A stretch of DNA of 64,000 nucleotides. Origin: Clostridium_X cadaveris (GTDB lineage Bacteria > Bacillota > Clostridia > Clostridiales > Clostridiaceae). The notes below the pieces were generated by a model. It was not told the DNA's origin and ran no database searches. It saw only the letters and a program-made list of their open reading frames with translations. Position 1 is the first letter of the stretch. Every line of letters starts with the position of its first letter. The DNA is taken from the NCBI RefSeq assembly GCF_039521325.1, contig NZ_BAAACD010000045.1, one strand, 5' to 3'. The translations under genes were made by a program, and so were the position numbers. Below are positions 44,339-52,887 of the stretch, one piece after another.

Positions 44339-45034
44339 GTGCTTATTATAAATACTATTTTAGTTGTTGATGATAACGAAGAAATTTTAGATATTATTTC
44401 ATATCATCTAAATAAAAAAGGGTATCATGTTATAACAGCTACAAATGCTGACCATGCAATGAATATCGTAGAGCAAAATGAGATTTCCGCTGCAATTTTA
44501 GACGTAATGATGCCTGGAAAAGATGGTTTTTATTTATGTAAATCCATTAGAACTAAGCATTATTTCCCTATTTTATTTCTAACCGCAAAGGTACAAGAAA
44601 ATGACAAATTAGAAGGATTGGAATGTGGAGCAGATGACTACATGGTTAAACCTTTTTCTGCTAAAGAACTACTAGCTAGAATTGATTCCTTAATAAGAAG
44701 ATGTACTCAATACAATTTAAAACAAAAAGATTCTATAATACAAATAGCAAATCTCAAATATAATCAGTTGACAGGAATTATTTCTATACACGGATATCAA
44801 CTCGATTTGACAGATATCGAATACCGAATTTTAATCCTTCTTATAAATCAAAAAGGAGTGTCCTTAAATACAGAAATGATTTATAAGAAAATTTGGGGTG
44901 AAACTTTCACAATTTCTTCAAATAACAATGTAATTGTACATATCAAAAATCTACGAAGAAAAATAAGTGCTTTTGATAAAGAGGTAGAATATATACACAC
45001 AGTATGGGGGAAAGGATATGCTATTTATGTCTAA
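44339..45034 (+). CDS. OmpR-family response regulator (VanR-like)
   Basis: 231 residues. Receiver ILVVDDNEEILDIISYHL, Asp in AILDVMMPGKDG, Lys in CGADDYMVKPFSAKE; C-terminal winged helix LDLTDIEYRILILLINQKGVSLNTEMIYKKIWGE...NNVIVHIKNLRRKI. The start is unclear: no ATG is available. GTG 44339 overlaps GAGGTG, which looks like the ribosome site, so the real start may be a rare ATT at 44345 or ATA at 44348. Overlaps the kinase gene. Confidence 0.92.
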   Translation: MLIINTILVVDDNEEILDIISYHLNKKGYHVITATNADHAMNIVEQNEISAAILDVMMPGKDGFYLCKSIRTKHYFPILFLTAKVQENDKLEGLECGADDYMVKPFSAKELLARIDSLIRRCTQYNLKQKDSIIQIANLKYNQLTGIISIHGYQLDLTDIEYRILILLINQKGVSLNTEMIYKKIWGETFTISSNNNVIVHIKNLRRKISAFDKEVEYIHTVWGKGYAIYV

Positions 45035-46073
45035 GCCTACTCCTTACGGACTTATTCCTCAGTTTATATATAAAACAATTAAGTATGCATTATGTTTATT
45101 GGGTTTATTTATCTCAATATATTTAATTGGTAGCTCAATCATTGACTATTTTGCCAAAACTGAAGTTAGTCCAAATACACTCCATGTCTATAAAGACTTT
45201 TTATTTTTTTCGGATTTATTATTTTGTTTTTGCATTTACGTCATACTTATGATTCGTTTTTTATTAAAACAGCAAAAGTATATTGCCTATCTAATAGATA
45301 TGATTCATTTGATAAAAGGTGGCAACTATACAAATCAAACAGAAATAAGAGGAAATAATGAATTATCTCATTTAGCAACCCATATTGACGAATTAAGAAA
45401 ATCAGTGAGTATTGACAAAGAAAATCAAAAAATTCAAATCGAAAAGGAGCAGAAATTATTAACTTCTATATCTCATGATTTACGTACTCCTCTCACTACT
45501 TTAACTGGTTATTTAGAAATTTTGCAAGATGAAGATTTTCAAGATAAAAAGAAACGTAAAAAATATTTGATACATTGCTTAGATCGTGCAAAACAACTTG
45601 AATATCTAATTAATACAGCTTTTGAACATTTTTATCTTACTGAAAAAGAGAATTGTGAAATTGAACTGCTTCGATGCAATTCATATCGAAGTCTATCAAA
45701 TATCATTCATAAATGCACAGATATTTTGAAACAAAATGGATATTCTATTCATTCTGAGCTTCCTAAATGTCACTATTCTATGGTATATGATATACGAATG
45801 ATGGAACGATTATTTGACAATGTCTTTACAAATATTGTGAGGTACGCTGATACTACTCACCCCATTTTTATTAATGGTGAATTAACCAAAGACACTCTTA
45901 AAATTTATGTAAAAAATAAAATTGGATTAACTTTTAATAAAAACAAAAGCACCGGAATAGGCTTACAAAATTGTAAAAAAATCATGAAGATACATGATGG
46001 AGATTTTTTTTCTGAGATTCTTGATGATAATTTTATTATTTCAATTATATTTCCTATACAAAATAAAGGATAA
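45027..46073 (+). CDS. Sensor histidine kinase (VanS-like)
   Basis: 348 residues. Two membrane helices (KYALCLLGLFISIYLIGSSIIDY; FLFFSDLLFCFCIYVILMIRFL), HAMP-like linker, H-box SISHDLRTPLTTLTGYLEIL and a HATPase domain that looks short (N: ERLFDNVFTNIVRYA; G2: KSTGIGLQNCKKIMKIH). ATG 45027 is preferred over 45018 because GGAAAGG is 11 versus 2 bases away. Partner of the response regulator; convergent with the ABC importer. Confidence 0.92.
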   Translation: MSKPTPYGLIPQFIYKTIKYALCLLGLFISIYLIGSSIIDYFAKTEVSPNTLHVYKDFLFFSDLLFCFCIYVILMIRFLLKQQKYIAYLIDMIHLIKGGNYTNQTEIRGNNELSHLATHIDELRKSVSIDKENQKIQIEKEQKLLTSISHDLRTPLTTLTGYLEILQDEDFQDKKKRKKYLIHCLDRAKQLEYLINTAFEHFYLTEKENCEIELLRCNSYRSLSNIIHKCTDILKQNGYSIHSELPKCHYSMVYDIRMMERLFDNVFTNIVRYADTTHPIFINGELTKDTLKIYVKNKIGLTFNKNKSTGIGLQNCKKIMKIHDGDFFSEILDDNFIISIIFPIQNKG

Positions 46074-46100
46074 CCGCATAAAATTTCTCGGTTATCCTTT
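46065..46100. terminator. Bidirectional terminator between kinase and ABC importer operons
   Basis: AAAGGATAACCG...CGGTTATCCTTT followed by GTTTTTTT on the plus strand, and by TTTATTTTG on the minus strand. It serves both convergent operons. Confidence 0.88.
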
Positions 46101-46106
46101 GTTTTT

Positions 46107-46721
46107 TTACAAGTTACACTGCATTTCTTTTATAGATAAGATGCGGTCACATAGTTTGGCAAGCAATTCTGTTTCATGGCTAATAACCATAAGTCCAATA
46201 TTTCTTTCACGGCAAATTAGCATAAGTTCTTTCCAGATTTTCGCTTGAGTTACTGCATCCAACATGGTCGTCATTTCATCAGCAATTAAATATTTTGTAT
46301 TTGGTCCTAAAGCTCTTACAATACAAAATCTTTGCATTTCACCTCCAGATATTTCTACTGGAAATCTCCTATACCATTCATCTTTTATTCCAAAACGATC
46401 CAACGTTTTTTGATCAGGATAATAGCTTTCTGTAAGTGAACGATACATATGCCATTTAGGATTCAGAGCCTTTTCTGGATGCTGATAAATCATTTGAACT
46501 GGTTGACAACTTCCTTTTATAAACGATTGACCATCAACGGTTACCTTACCTTCAATTGGTGATAAATAATTAGCCATTATTTTAGCAAATGTGCTTTTTC
46601 CACAACCGCTATAGCCAGAAATTCCAACAACTTCTCCTCTTGTTAATTCAAAATTTATATTTTGAAACAACCATTCCTTTTTTTTATAGTAAAACCCTAA
46701 GTTTTTTGCAGCTAAAGACAT
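46107..46721 (-). CDS. Nickel/peptide-type ABC importer ATPase 2
   Basis: 204 residues. Walker A GISGYSGCGKSTFAK, signature ISGGEMQRFCIVRAL, Walker B YLIADEMTTMLDAVTQ. It is short for OppF/NikE (about 260), missing the C-terminal oligopeptide-transporter domain, as in CntF/NikE-like forms. Last gene of a five-gene operon; overlaps the preceding ATPase gene by 10 bp. Confidence 0.9.
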   Translation of the reverse strand: MSLAAKNLGFYYKKKEWLFQNINFELTRGEVVGISGYSGCGKSTFAKIMANYLSPIEGKVTVDGQSFIKGSCQPVQMIYQHPEKALNPKWHMYRSLTESYYPDQKTLDRFGIKDEWYRRFPVEISGGEMQRFCIVRALGPNTKYLIADEMTTMLDAVTQAKIWKELMLICRERNIGLMVISHETELLAKLCDRILSIKEMQCNL

Positions 46722-47524
46722 TTGTTCACCTCCTTGCTTCGAATAAAGTCATTGGTAGGTAAACAATTCCAAAGAGCTTTGGTATATGGATGAGAAAGCT
46801 TTTCTCCATACCCATCAAAGCAATCAGCATTTACGGTTTCAATTGCCCGTCCATCTTGTAGTACAGTTACTCTATCACTAATTGATAATGCAGATACAAT
46901 ATCATGTGTAATAAGCATTACCGCAGCTCCGTCATCCGCAAAAGTTCTAAGTTGATTTAATATAGCACTTAAAGCCTCTGGATGAATACCTGGTGTAGGC
47001 TCATCAGCAATTACAAGTTTAATTCCTTCTCTTACGCTAGTAGCAAATAAAATACGTCGCAACATTCCTCCAGAAAGTTCAAAAGGATATCGTTCCCTAT
47101 CCTTTTGTTTCAGTCCATATTTCTCTAACAACTGCCTTTCTATTTTCCCAGCACTTTGCTTTGGCAATCCAATTTTAATCTGTTTACCTACCTTCATAAG
47201 AGGGTCTAAATAGTTTACTGACTGAGGAATAAAAGCAATTTCTTTGCCTCTTAATTGCTCTTTTCTTTTTTCAGTTAAAGGTTCTCCCATATATGTCATA
47301 CATCCAGTACAAATTGCGTTATATGGTAATATTCCTAATACAGCGTGAGCAAGAAGACTTTTACCTGACCCACTAGCCCCTATAATCGCATGCACTTCTC
47401 CTGCATTAAGCTGAATACTAAGCGAACTAATAGGCGTAATCATTTTTTGTTTCAAACCTTTTACATATTGAGAAAAAGATACAGATAAATTTTCTACAAA
47501 TAAAACACATTTATTATACTTCAT
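46712..47524 (-). CDS. Nickel/peptide-type ABC importer ATPase 1
   Basis: 270 residues. Walker A IIGASGSGKSLLAHA, signature LSGGMLRRILFATSVRE, Walker B LVIADEPTPGIHPE. OppD/NikD/CntD group. ATG 47524 has AGGAGGGG 4-5 bases before it, stronger than the in-frame start at 47581, which would overlap the permease gene. Confidence 0.9.
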   Translation of the reverse strand: MKYNKCVLFVENLSVSFSQYVKGLKQKMITPISSLSIQLNAGEVHAIIGASGSGKSLLAHAVLGILPYNAICTGCMTYMGEPLTEKRKEQLRGKEIAFIPQSVNYLDPLMKVGKQIKIGLPKQSAGKIERQLLEKYGLKQKDRERYPFELSGGMLRRILFATSVREGIKLVIADEPTPGIHPEALSAILNQLRTFADDGAAVMLITHDIVSALSISDRVTVLQDGRAIETVNADCFDGYGEKLSHPYTKALWNCLPTNDFIRSKEVNKCL

Positions 47525-47534
47525 GTTACCCCTC

Positions 47535-48362
47535 CTATTGATTTGCACTGTTGGGATTAATAAGTATTCTAAACTGTTCACCTATGCTGTCAAAGCTTTC
47601 AACAACTAAAATAAGCATCAGCCCTGGAAATACCGCTAACCACCAATCTCCCACAGAAATATGCTTTACTGCCTCTGATAGTATTAAACCAATGGAAGGA
47701 GTTTGAACTGAAAGTCCAAATCCCAAAAATGTAATAGCAGCTTCATGAAGAATTGCATGAGGAAATAATAGTAAAAAACCAACCATAATTTGAGGTAATA
47801 TATGCGGTAAAATATGCTGAAATACAATAAATGTCTTAGACTTTCCAAGGTTTCTTGAGAGTTTAATATACTCACTGTTTTTAATACTCATGACTTCATT
47901 ACGAATAATTCTAGTAAGTGATGGCCAATGAGTTAACCCAACTCCTAATATAACGCCTTTTACTCCGCCACCTACCATGAAAGAAATCAATATAATAAAA
48001 ACTAAATGAGGCATACCAATAAACATATCTACAAACCATGAAATTACTGCATCTGCTTTCTTACCAAAAGTTGCTGCCACAATTCCTAAAATACTTGCAA
48101 TGCAAGCACCTACAAAAGCTCCAATAAATCCTACAACCAAAGATAACCTTAACCCCTTTAATGTTCTTGTAAACATATCTCTTCCAAGCCAATCTGTACC
48201 AAAAATGTGGTTCCATGAAGGCGGAAGGCTTTTTTGAGCAAAATTAGTAACTAAATTATTATCACTTAGCAGATAACTAAGTATTAATGCTATCAAAATA
48301 ATCCCAATTGATAAAAGAAGCGAGAAAACAAGCTTGCTTCTTGCATTATGTTTTTTAATCAA
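47535..48362 (-). CDS. ABC importer permease 2 (NikC/OppC type)
   Basis: 275 residues with about six membrane segments. N-terminal helix (LVFSLLLSIGIILIALILSYLL), HIFGTDWLGRDMFTRTLKGLRLSLVVGF, and the EAA loop region (EYIKLSRNLGKSKTFIVFQHILPHI; EAAITFLGFGLSVQTPSIGLIL) as in OppC/DppC. The start is TTG 48362 with GGAGGG upstream, overlapping the previous permease gene by 8 bp. Confidence 0.93.
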   Translation of the reverse strand: MIKKHNARSKLVFSLLLSIGIILIALILSYLLSDNNLVTNFAQKSLPPSWNHIFGTDWLGRDMFTRTLKGLRLSLVVGFIGAFVGACIASILGIVAATFGKKADAVISWFVDMFIGMPHLVFIILISFMVGGGVKGVILGVGLTHWPSLTRIIRNEVMSIKNSEYIKLSRNLGKSKTFIVFQHILPHILPQIMVGFLLLFPHAILHEAAITFLGFGLSVQTPSIGLILSEAVKHISVGDWWLAVFPGLMLILVVESFDSIGEQFRILINPNSANQ

Positions 48363-49338
48363 GCGAATTTCCCTCCTTTAACCTTGGATTGATAATAGCA
48401 TTTAATATATCTGCTATCATGTTTCCTGTAAAAACAAAAACAGCACTTACTACTACAATGCCCATTAAAAGCGGAAGATCACTTTTCAATCCTGCCTCGG
48501 TTAAAGTAGATCCTAATCCTGGATATGAAAAAACCTGTTCTGCTAAAACCGACCCTCCAAATAGCTCGCCAAAATAGGCAAAGTGAAGTGTGATTGCAGG
48601 AAGTGCAACATTTCTTATTCCATGGTTTTTTATAATTTCCCATGACCTTTCCCCTCTAGCTTTTGCAAACAAAATATACTCTGAATTTAAGACATCAATC
48701 ATCTTTTCTCGTGTATGTAACGTTACATTTGCAATCCCTAGTACACTTAAAGTTATTATAGGCAATATCATATGATGTATATGATTCCATAATGTAACCT
48801 CACTGCTCATTACCCCAATTGGTACAGATATTCCAATAGGAAACCATCTAAGCCAAACTGAAAATATAATCAGTAGCATAAGGCCAAGCCAAAAAGTTGG
48901 TACTGATGCCTGTATATACGATAAACATTTTATTATTTTATCTAAAGGCTTGCCTTTTTTCACTGCTGCTAAAATTCCTAAACAAAAACCTATTACACCA
49001 GACAAAATCCAAGAGATACCCATAAGTACAAATGAGGCTGTAAATTTCTCAGAAATAATATTAGAAACTGGTCTTCTGTATATTTTAGATGTACCCATAT
49101 CTCCAGAAGCAAAGTTTTTAAGCCATGTTAAATACTGTTCCTGAGGAGGGTTATTGAGCCCCCAGTATTCTTCCAGTGCTTCACGCTGCTCTGTGGTAAT
49201 TGACACATCTCCACCTATATATGCAGAGATAGGATCTATTGGTGAATTATACATCATAATAAAGGTTAAAATTGATAATCCAATAAGAAGAGAGCAGCCT
49301 CTTAAAAACTTCAATCCAAGGAATTTTAATTGTTTCAC
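48355..49338 (-). CDS. ABC importer permease 1 (NikB/OppB type)
   Basis: 327 residues. Signature segments: GCSLLIGLSILTFIMMYNSPIDP, LNNPPQEQYLTWLKNFASGDMG, ILAAVKKGKPLDK, VPTFWLGLMLLIIFSV, EYILFAKARGERSWEIIKNHGIRN, AYFGELFGGSVLAEQVFSYPGLG. OppB/NikB family. GTG start after GGAGTG. A possible partial terminator lies between it and the binding-protein gene. Confidence 0.93.
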   Translation of the reverse strand: MKQLKFLGLKFLRGCSLLIGLSILTFIMMYNSPIDPISAYIGGDVSITTEQREALEEYWGLNNPPQEQYLTWLKNFASGDMGTSKIYRRPVSNIISEKFTASFVLMGISWILSGVIGFCLGILAAVKKGKPLDKIIKCLSYIQASVPTFWLGLMLLIIFSVWLRWFPIGISVPIGVMSSEVTLWNHIHHMILPIITLSVLGIANVTLHTREKMIDVLNSEYILFAKARGERSWEIIKNHGIRNVALPAITLHFAYFGELFGGSVLAEQVFSYPGLGSTLTEAGLKSDLPLLMGIVVVSAVFVFTGNMIADILNAIINPRLKEGNSLD

Positions 49339-49356
49339 CTACATCACTCCTTTAAA

Positions 49357-49388
49357 AAGAGTGTAGTGAAATTCCACACCACACTCTT
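49357..49388 (-). terminator. Internal hairpin/partial terminator between binding protein and permease genes
   Basis: AAGAGTGTAGTG...CACACTCTT with one mismatch, followed on the minus strand by TTTTTAAAGG. In such operons a leaky stop of this type gives more binding protein than transporter. Confidence 0.65.
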
Positions 49389-49397
49389 AATTTTTAC

Positions 49398-51035
49398 TTA
49401 TTTTACAGTAGCATCTGCATCCCATGTCCATTCTGCAATATTAGCTAAAAGTGCCCATTCATGCCCATGTGCATGAACTGGTTGTTTCCCAACATTTATT
49501 CTACTATCTCCTAAATAAATGTGATCCAAACGAATTAACCACACAAATGGAACATCTCCTAATCCACTAGCACCAGTTTCTCCATTCCATTGTGCAAGTT
49601 TCCAATACTTATTTGCTTCTTCCATTGTATTGGAATGCAAAGCTTTTTCCATGTATTCTGTCACAACTGGATTATTGTAATAAACAATATTATTGTAGGA
49701 AATACCAGCACCTTTTGGGTCATGCATAGTATAAAACTGATGTGGATGATGTCTTCCCCCTCCAAAAAGAGTTGGATTTGAATGCATTAATGTTTTCATT
49801 TCATCCCAGTTGCTTCCCACTAATTGTATATCTATACCAAGTTTTTTTGCTTGCTCTGCTACTACAATTGCAATGTTTGTTCTAACAGCATCAGCAGATG
49901 AATGATATAGCTTGAATGAAGCCTTTAAACCATCCTTTTCACGAATACCATCTTTGTCAGTATCTACCCATCCAGCTTTTTCTAATATTTCTTTTGCTTC
50001 TTCAATTCGATTGTCTTCAATAGCTGTTTCTTCATTCCACCAAGGCATTTTATCAACTAAAGAATAAGCTTTTTTACCATGTCCATTTAAAACAGTATCG
50101 ACGATTTTCTGCCTATCAAAACCTATATACATTGCTTTTCTAATTGCGATATCAGAAGTAACATCATTTCCAATTGGATAACCTTGAGGTGTTTTCCCGT
50201 ATCCACTTTTCTGTGTAGGCATAGATATCCCTCTAACGTCATTGCTTTCATGAGAAAATAACTTAAACCCATCTATCTTCGTATCTGCAAATTCTGGCAA
50301 AGCATAAATCATATCTACTGTTCCATTTTTTGCTGCAGCAAGTGCGGCATTTTCATCAAGGAATAGTAATGTAAACTTTTTAAAGTGAGGTTTCTTTCCA
50401 TGATAATAAGGATTCACTTCAAAAATTGCCTGCTGATCTTTATCCCACTGTACCAGTTTATAAGGTCCAGAACCAATAGGATTTTCAGAGTAATTATCAT
50501 CATAATGGTCTTTAGGCAGAATTACGATTTCAGTTAATTGAGCAAAAAAAGTGGAGCGTGGCTCTGAAAGATGAAAAATAATTGTTTTATCATCTTGAAT
50601 CTCAATTTTTTCAAGGAAACTAAGATCCCAGTTAATACCATCTTTTTTCAACATCTCGTATGTAAATTTAACATCTTCCGGAGTAACATCTTCTCCATTT
50701 GAAAACTTAAAATTATCGTTTAAATGAAATGTCCAAGTTAAACCATCATCACTTACTTGATATTCTTTCGCATAATCTCCAACAATTTTTAAATCTGATG
50801 TCTTCTTTAACAATGTGCTGTGAATAATTTGAGATTCACTCATAATACCCCATCTTTTTCTAGGATCAAACTCTCCATATGGACGAGTTCCCATACTTAT
50901 TATAAGTTCATCTTTAATTTCTGATTTGTCCTGATTTGAATTAGCTGTAGTTTTTCCTCCGTTAGCACACCCAGAAAAAATGCCTACAGCTAGTAAACCA
51001 GTACAAAATAAGCTTACAAAGTTTTTAAGCTTCAT
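49398..51035 (-). CDS. Nickel/peptide-type substrate-binding lipoprotein
   Basis: 545 residues. Signal peptide with lipobox (LLAVGIFSGC, Cys about residue 23). SBP_bac_5 family: YQVSDDGLTWTFHLNDNFKFSNGEDVTPEDVKFTYEML, PIGSGPYKLVQWDKDQQAIFEVNPYYHGKKPHFKKF, DIAIRKAMYIGFDRQKIVDTVLNGHG. Sequence toward NikA/CntA-like proteins by eye (start IISMGTRPYGEFDPRKRWG), but the ligand, nickel-chelate or peptide, is not decidable. First gene of the operon. Repression through the palindrome at 51057-51070 is inferred. Confidence 0.9.
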   Translation of the reverse strand: MKLKNFVSLFCTGLLAVGIFSGCANGGKTTANSNQDKSEIKDELIISMGTRPYGEFDPRKRWGIMSESQIIHSTLLKKTSDLKIVGDYAKEYQVSDDGLTWTFHLNDNFKFSNGEDVTPEDVKFTYEMLKKDGINWDLSFLEKIEIQDDKTIIFHLSEPRSTFFAQLTEIVILPKDHYDDNYSENPIGSGPYKLVQWDKDQQAIFEVNPYYHGKKPHFKKFTLLFLDENAALAAAKNGTVDMIYALPEFADTKIDGFKLFSHESNDVRGISMPTQKSGYGKTPQGYPIGNDVTSDIAIRKAMYIGFDRQKIVDTVLNGHGKKAYSLVDKMPWWNEETAIEDNRIEEAKEILEKAGWVDTDKDGIREKDGLKASFKLYHSSADAVRTNIAIVVAEQAKKLGIDIQLVGSNWDEMKTLMHSNPTLFGGGRHHPHQFYTMHDPKGAGISYNNIVYYNNPVVTEYMEKALHSNTMEEANKYWKLAQWNGETGASGLGDVPFVWLIRLDHIYLGDSRINVGKQPVHAHGHEWALLANIAEWTWDADATVK

Positions 51036-51056
51036 AATTGTCCCCCTTTCAATACA

Positions 51057-51108
51057 TTAGTTATAACTAACTACACTAAAATTATATATATTTAAAAATT
51101 TCAATCAA
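51057..51108 (-). promoter_or_regulatory. Promoter with TTAGT-N4-ACTAA operator before the ABC importer operon
   Basis: On the minus strand TTGATT (51108-51103), 16 bp, TATAAT (51086-51081), and then the 14-bp palindrome TTAGTTATAACTAA (51070-51057), just after the expected start point. It shares half-sites and 4-bp spacing with the operator before the VanRS-like genes. Confidence 0.65.
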
Positions 51109-51345
51109 TAGTTTTAAGTTTAATTTCACTTTTCTTCACAATTAGTTTTTTGCTATAAACAATAAAATTCAAGAATTTCTTTTATAATGCTATCTTTACG
51201 TTGATATAAAATAAATGTACTTGAAAAACATTGTCAATTATAAGATAATAAATCTGAATTAAATATTAACTTTTACAAAATATTTTATTAAGTCTAAATT
51301 TTAAAATAAAACTATATCGGTTTTAAAACAGACATGGAGACTACT

Positions 51346-52827
51346 ATGTTTAAAGAAAATTTATTAGAACCATCAGAAAAAATTGAAATTGAAATTTTAA
51401 AAAAACTTTATATCAATAATGGTAAATTTTCAAAATATAATCTTTGTAATGAATTACATATTTCTTTTCCAACATTAAAACTTTACATAAAAAATATTAA
51501 TATAATGTTTTCTACTTATTATAATAATCAGGTTAATATACAAATAAACAAAGAAACTATATTCTTGAAATATCACACTGACATTAGTTTAGATAACTTT
51601 ATTTCCATATACATAGAAAATTCATTAAAATACAAATTATTACATACTCTTTATTACTATGAAAATTTAAATAGCATTAAATTATGCCATCACTTAAATA
51701 TAAGTTTATCAACTCTCAACAGAAAAATTAGAGAATGTAATGAGTTATTAAATCCCTTTGAATTAGCAATTAAAAAATTTGAAATAAAAGGTTCTCCGCT
51801 TCAAATTTCATATTTTTATTATTATTTTTTTAGAAATATTAGTTTAAACACACAGATTGAAACTGATCTAAGTGATGAAACTCTTATTAAGTTTTTAAAA
51901 AATTTAACTTCGATAGAATTTAATTTCTCACAAAAATTAAGCATATATATTTGGTCAAAAGTTATTATGAAACATAAAAAGAAATTTACTAAAGAAGGTT
52001 TTTCAGATAAATTTTCTTTATCAAACCTTGATAGTTTTAAGAATGATATGCTTTTTAATAATTTAGAATCATTTTATTCAGAATTTCCAATTCACAAAAA
52101 GTATTTAGCTTATTCTACAACTTGTTTTCTTAAAAGTTTTGGAATTTTATCATTAGAAAACATAATAGATAAAACAGTTCCTTTCAATATATATAATTTT
52201 ATCTTGCTAAAAATGAAGTCTCTATTTTTAAATGATAATTTCAAATTTGATAAATATATTAAAAGTAATATCTTAGCTTATTGTAATAAGCAATTTTATT
52301 TTAAGGGTATATTCTATTCTATTGATCAAAATACTAGAGATTTTTATTTGAACACACATTTAAGCTTTTTTAAAAATTACTTTATAGATACGTTATTTAA
52401 AGATATCCAATTAATTTTTAAGCTAGATAATTTAGATTTTGAATACTTCAAATTTTTAATAGTTTTAAATTTATCATATATAGATGAAGAAAGTAAATAT
52501 ACTATAAAAATTGGCGTATTATCCAAAACAGAAAATTTAGCATTAAAAATTCTGCTTAAGGACTTCAATAATTTATTAACAAAGAGATTTAATGCAAAAG
52601 CTGAAGTTTTTTCCGAGAAAAATTCACATAACTACGACTTAATAATAACCAATATTAATGATCATTTTTTAAATGGCATCTCAAGTCATATTTTTAGATT
52701 TACTTATTTAGGAGTAGAGTATGATTTAAATAAGTTAACTAATCTTTTAAATACTATAGAAAAAGAAAAAATACAAACTTTAGAATTATTTAGGAATGTA
52801 GATGAGCCTGTGAAAAAAAGTCTGTAA
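51346..52827 (+). CDS. Mga/AtxA-like transcriptional regulator, C-terminus altered by IS
   Basis: 493 residues. Two N-terminal HTH segments (LCNELHISFPTLKLYIKNINIMF; KLCHHLNISLSTLNRKIRECNELL) followed by PRD-like helical repeats, the layout of Mga/AtxA/PRD-type regulators. ATG 51346 has TGGAG 6 bases before it (ATG 51334 is in frame). The last residues VKKSL and the stop codon come from the end of the IS256-type element, so the natural C-terminus is lost or altered. Length is still near the family norm (475-530), so little may be missing. Its target is unknown; the LPXTG gene beyond the IS is a candidate. Confidence 0.72.
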   Translation: MFKENLLEPSEKIEIEILKKLYINNGKFSKYNLCNELHISFPTLKLYIKNINIMFSTYYNNQVNIQINKETIFLKYHTDISLDNFISIYIENSLKYKLLHTLYYYENLNSIKLCHHLNISLSTLNRKIRECNELLNPFELAIKKFEIKGSPLQISYFYYYFFRNISLNTQIETDLSDETLIKFLKNLTSIEFNFSQKLSIYIWSKVIMKHKKKFTKEGFSDKFSLSNLDSFKNDMLFNNLESFYSEFPIHKKYLAYSTTCFLKSFGILSLENIIDKTVPFNIYNFILLKMKSLFLNDNFKFDKYIKSNILAYCNKQFYFKGIFYSIDQNTRDFYLNTHLSFFKNYFIDTLFKDIQLIFKLDNLDFEYFKFLIVLNLSYIDEESKYTIKIGVLSKTENLALKILLKDFNNLLTKRFNAKAEVFSEKNSHNYDLIITNINDHFLNGISSHIFRFTYLGVEYDLNKLTNLLNTIEKEKIQTLELFRNVDEPVKKSL

Positions 52828-52887
52828 ATTACGAATACTAACAGCTTTCTATGATAAAATATAAATATCATGGGAGGCTGTTTTGTT

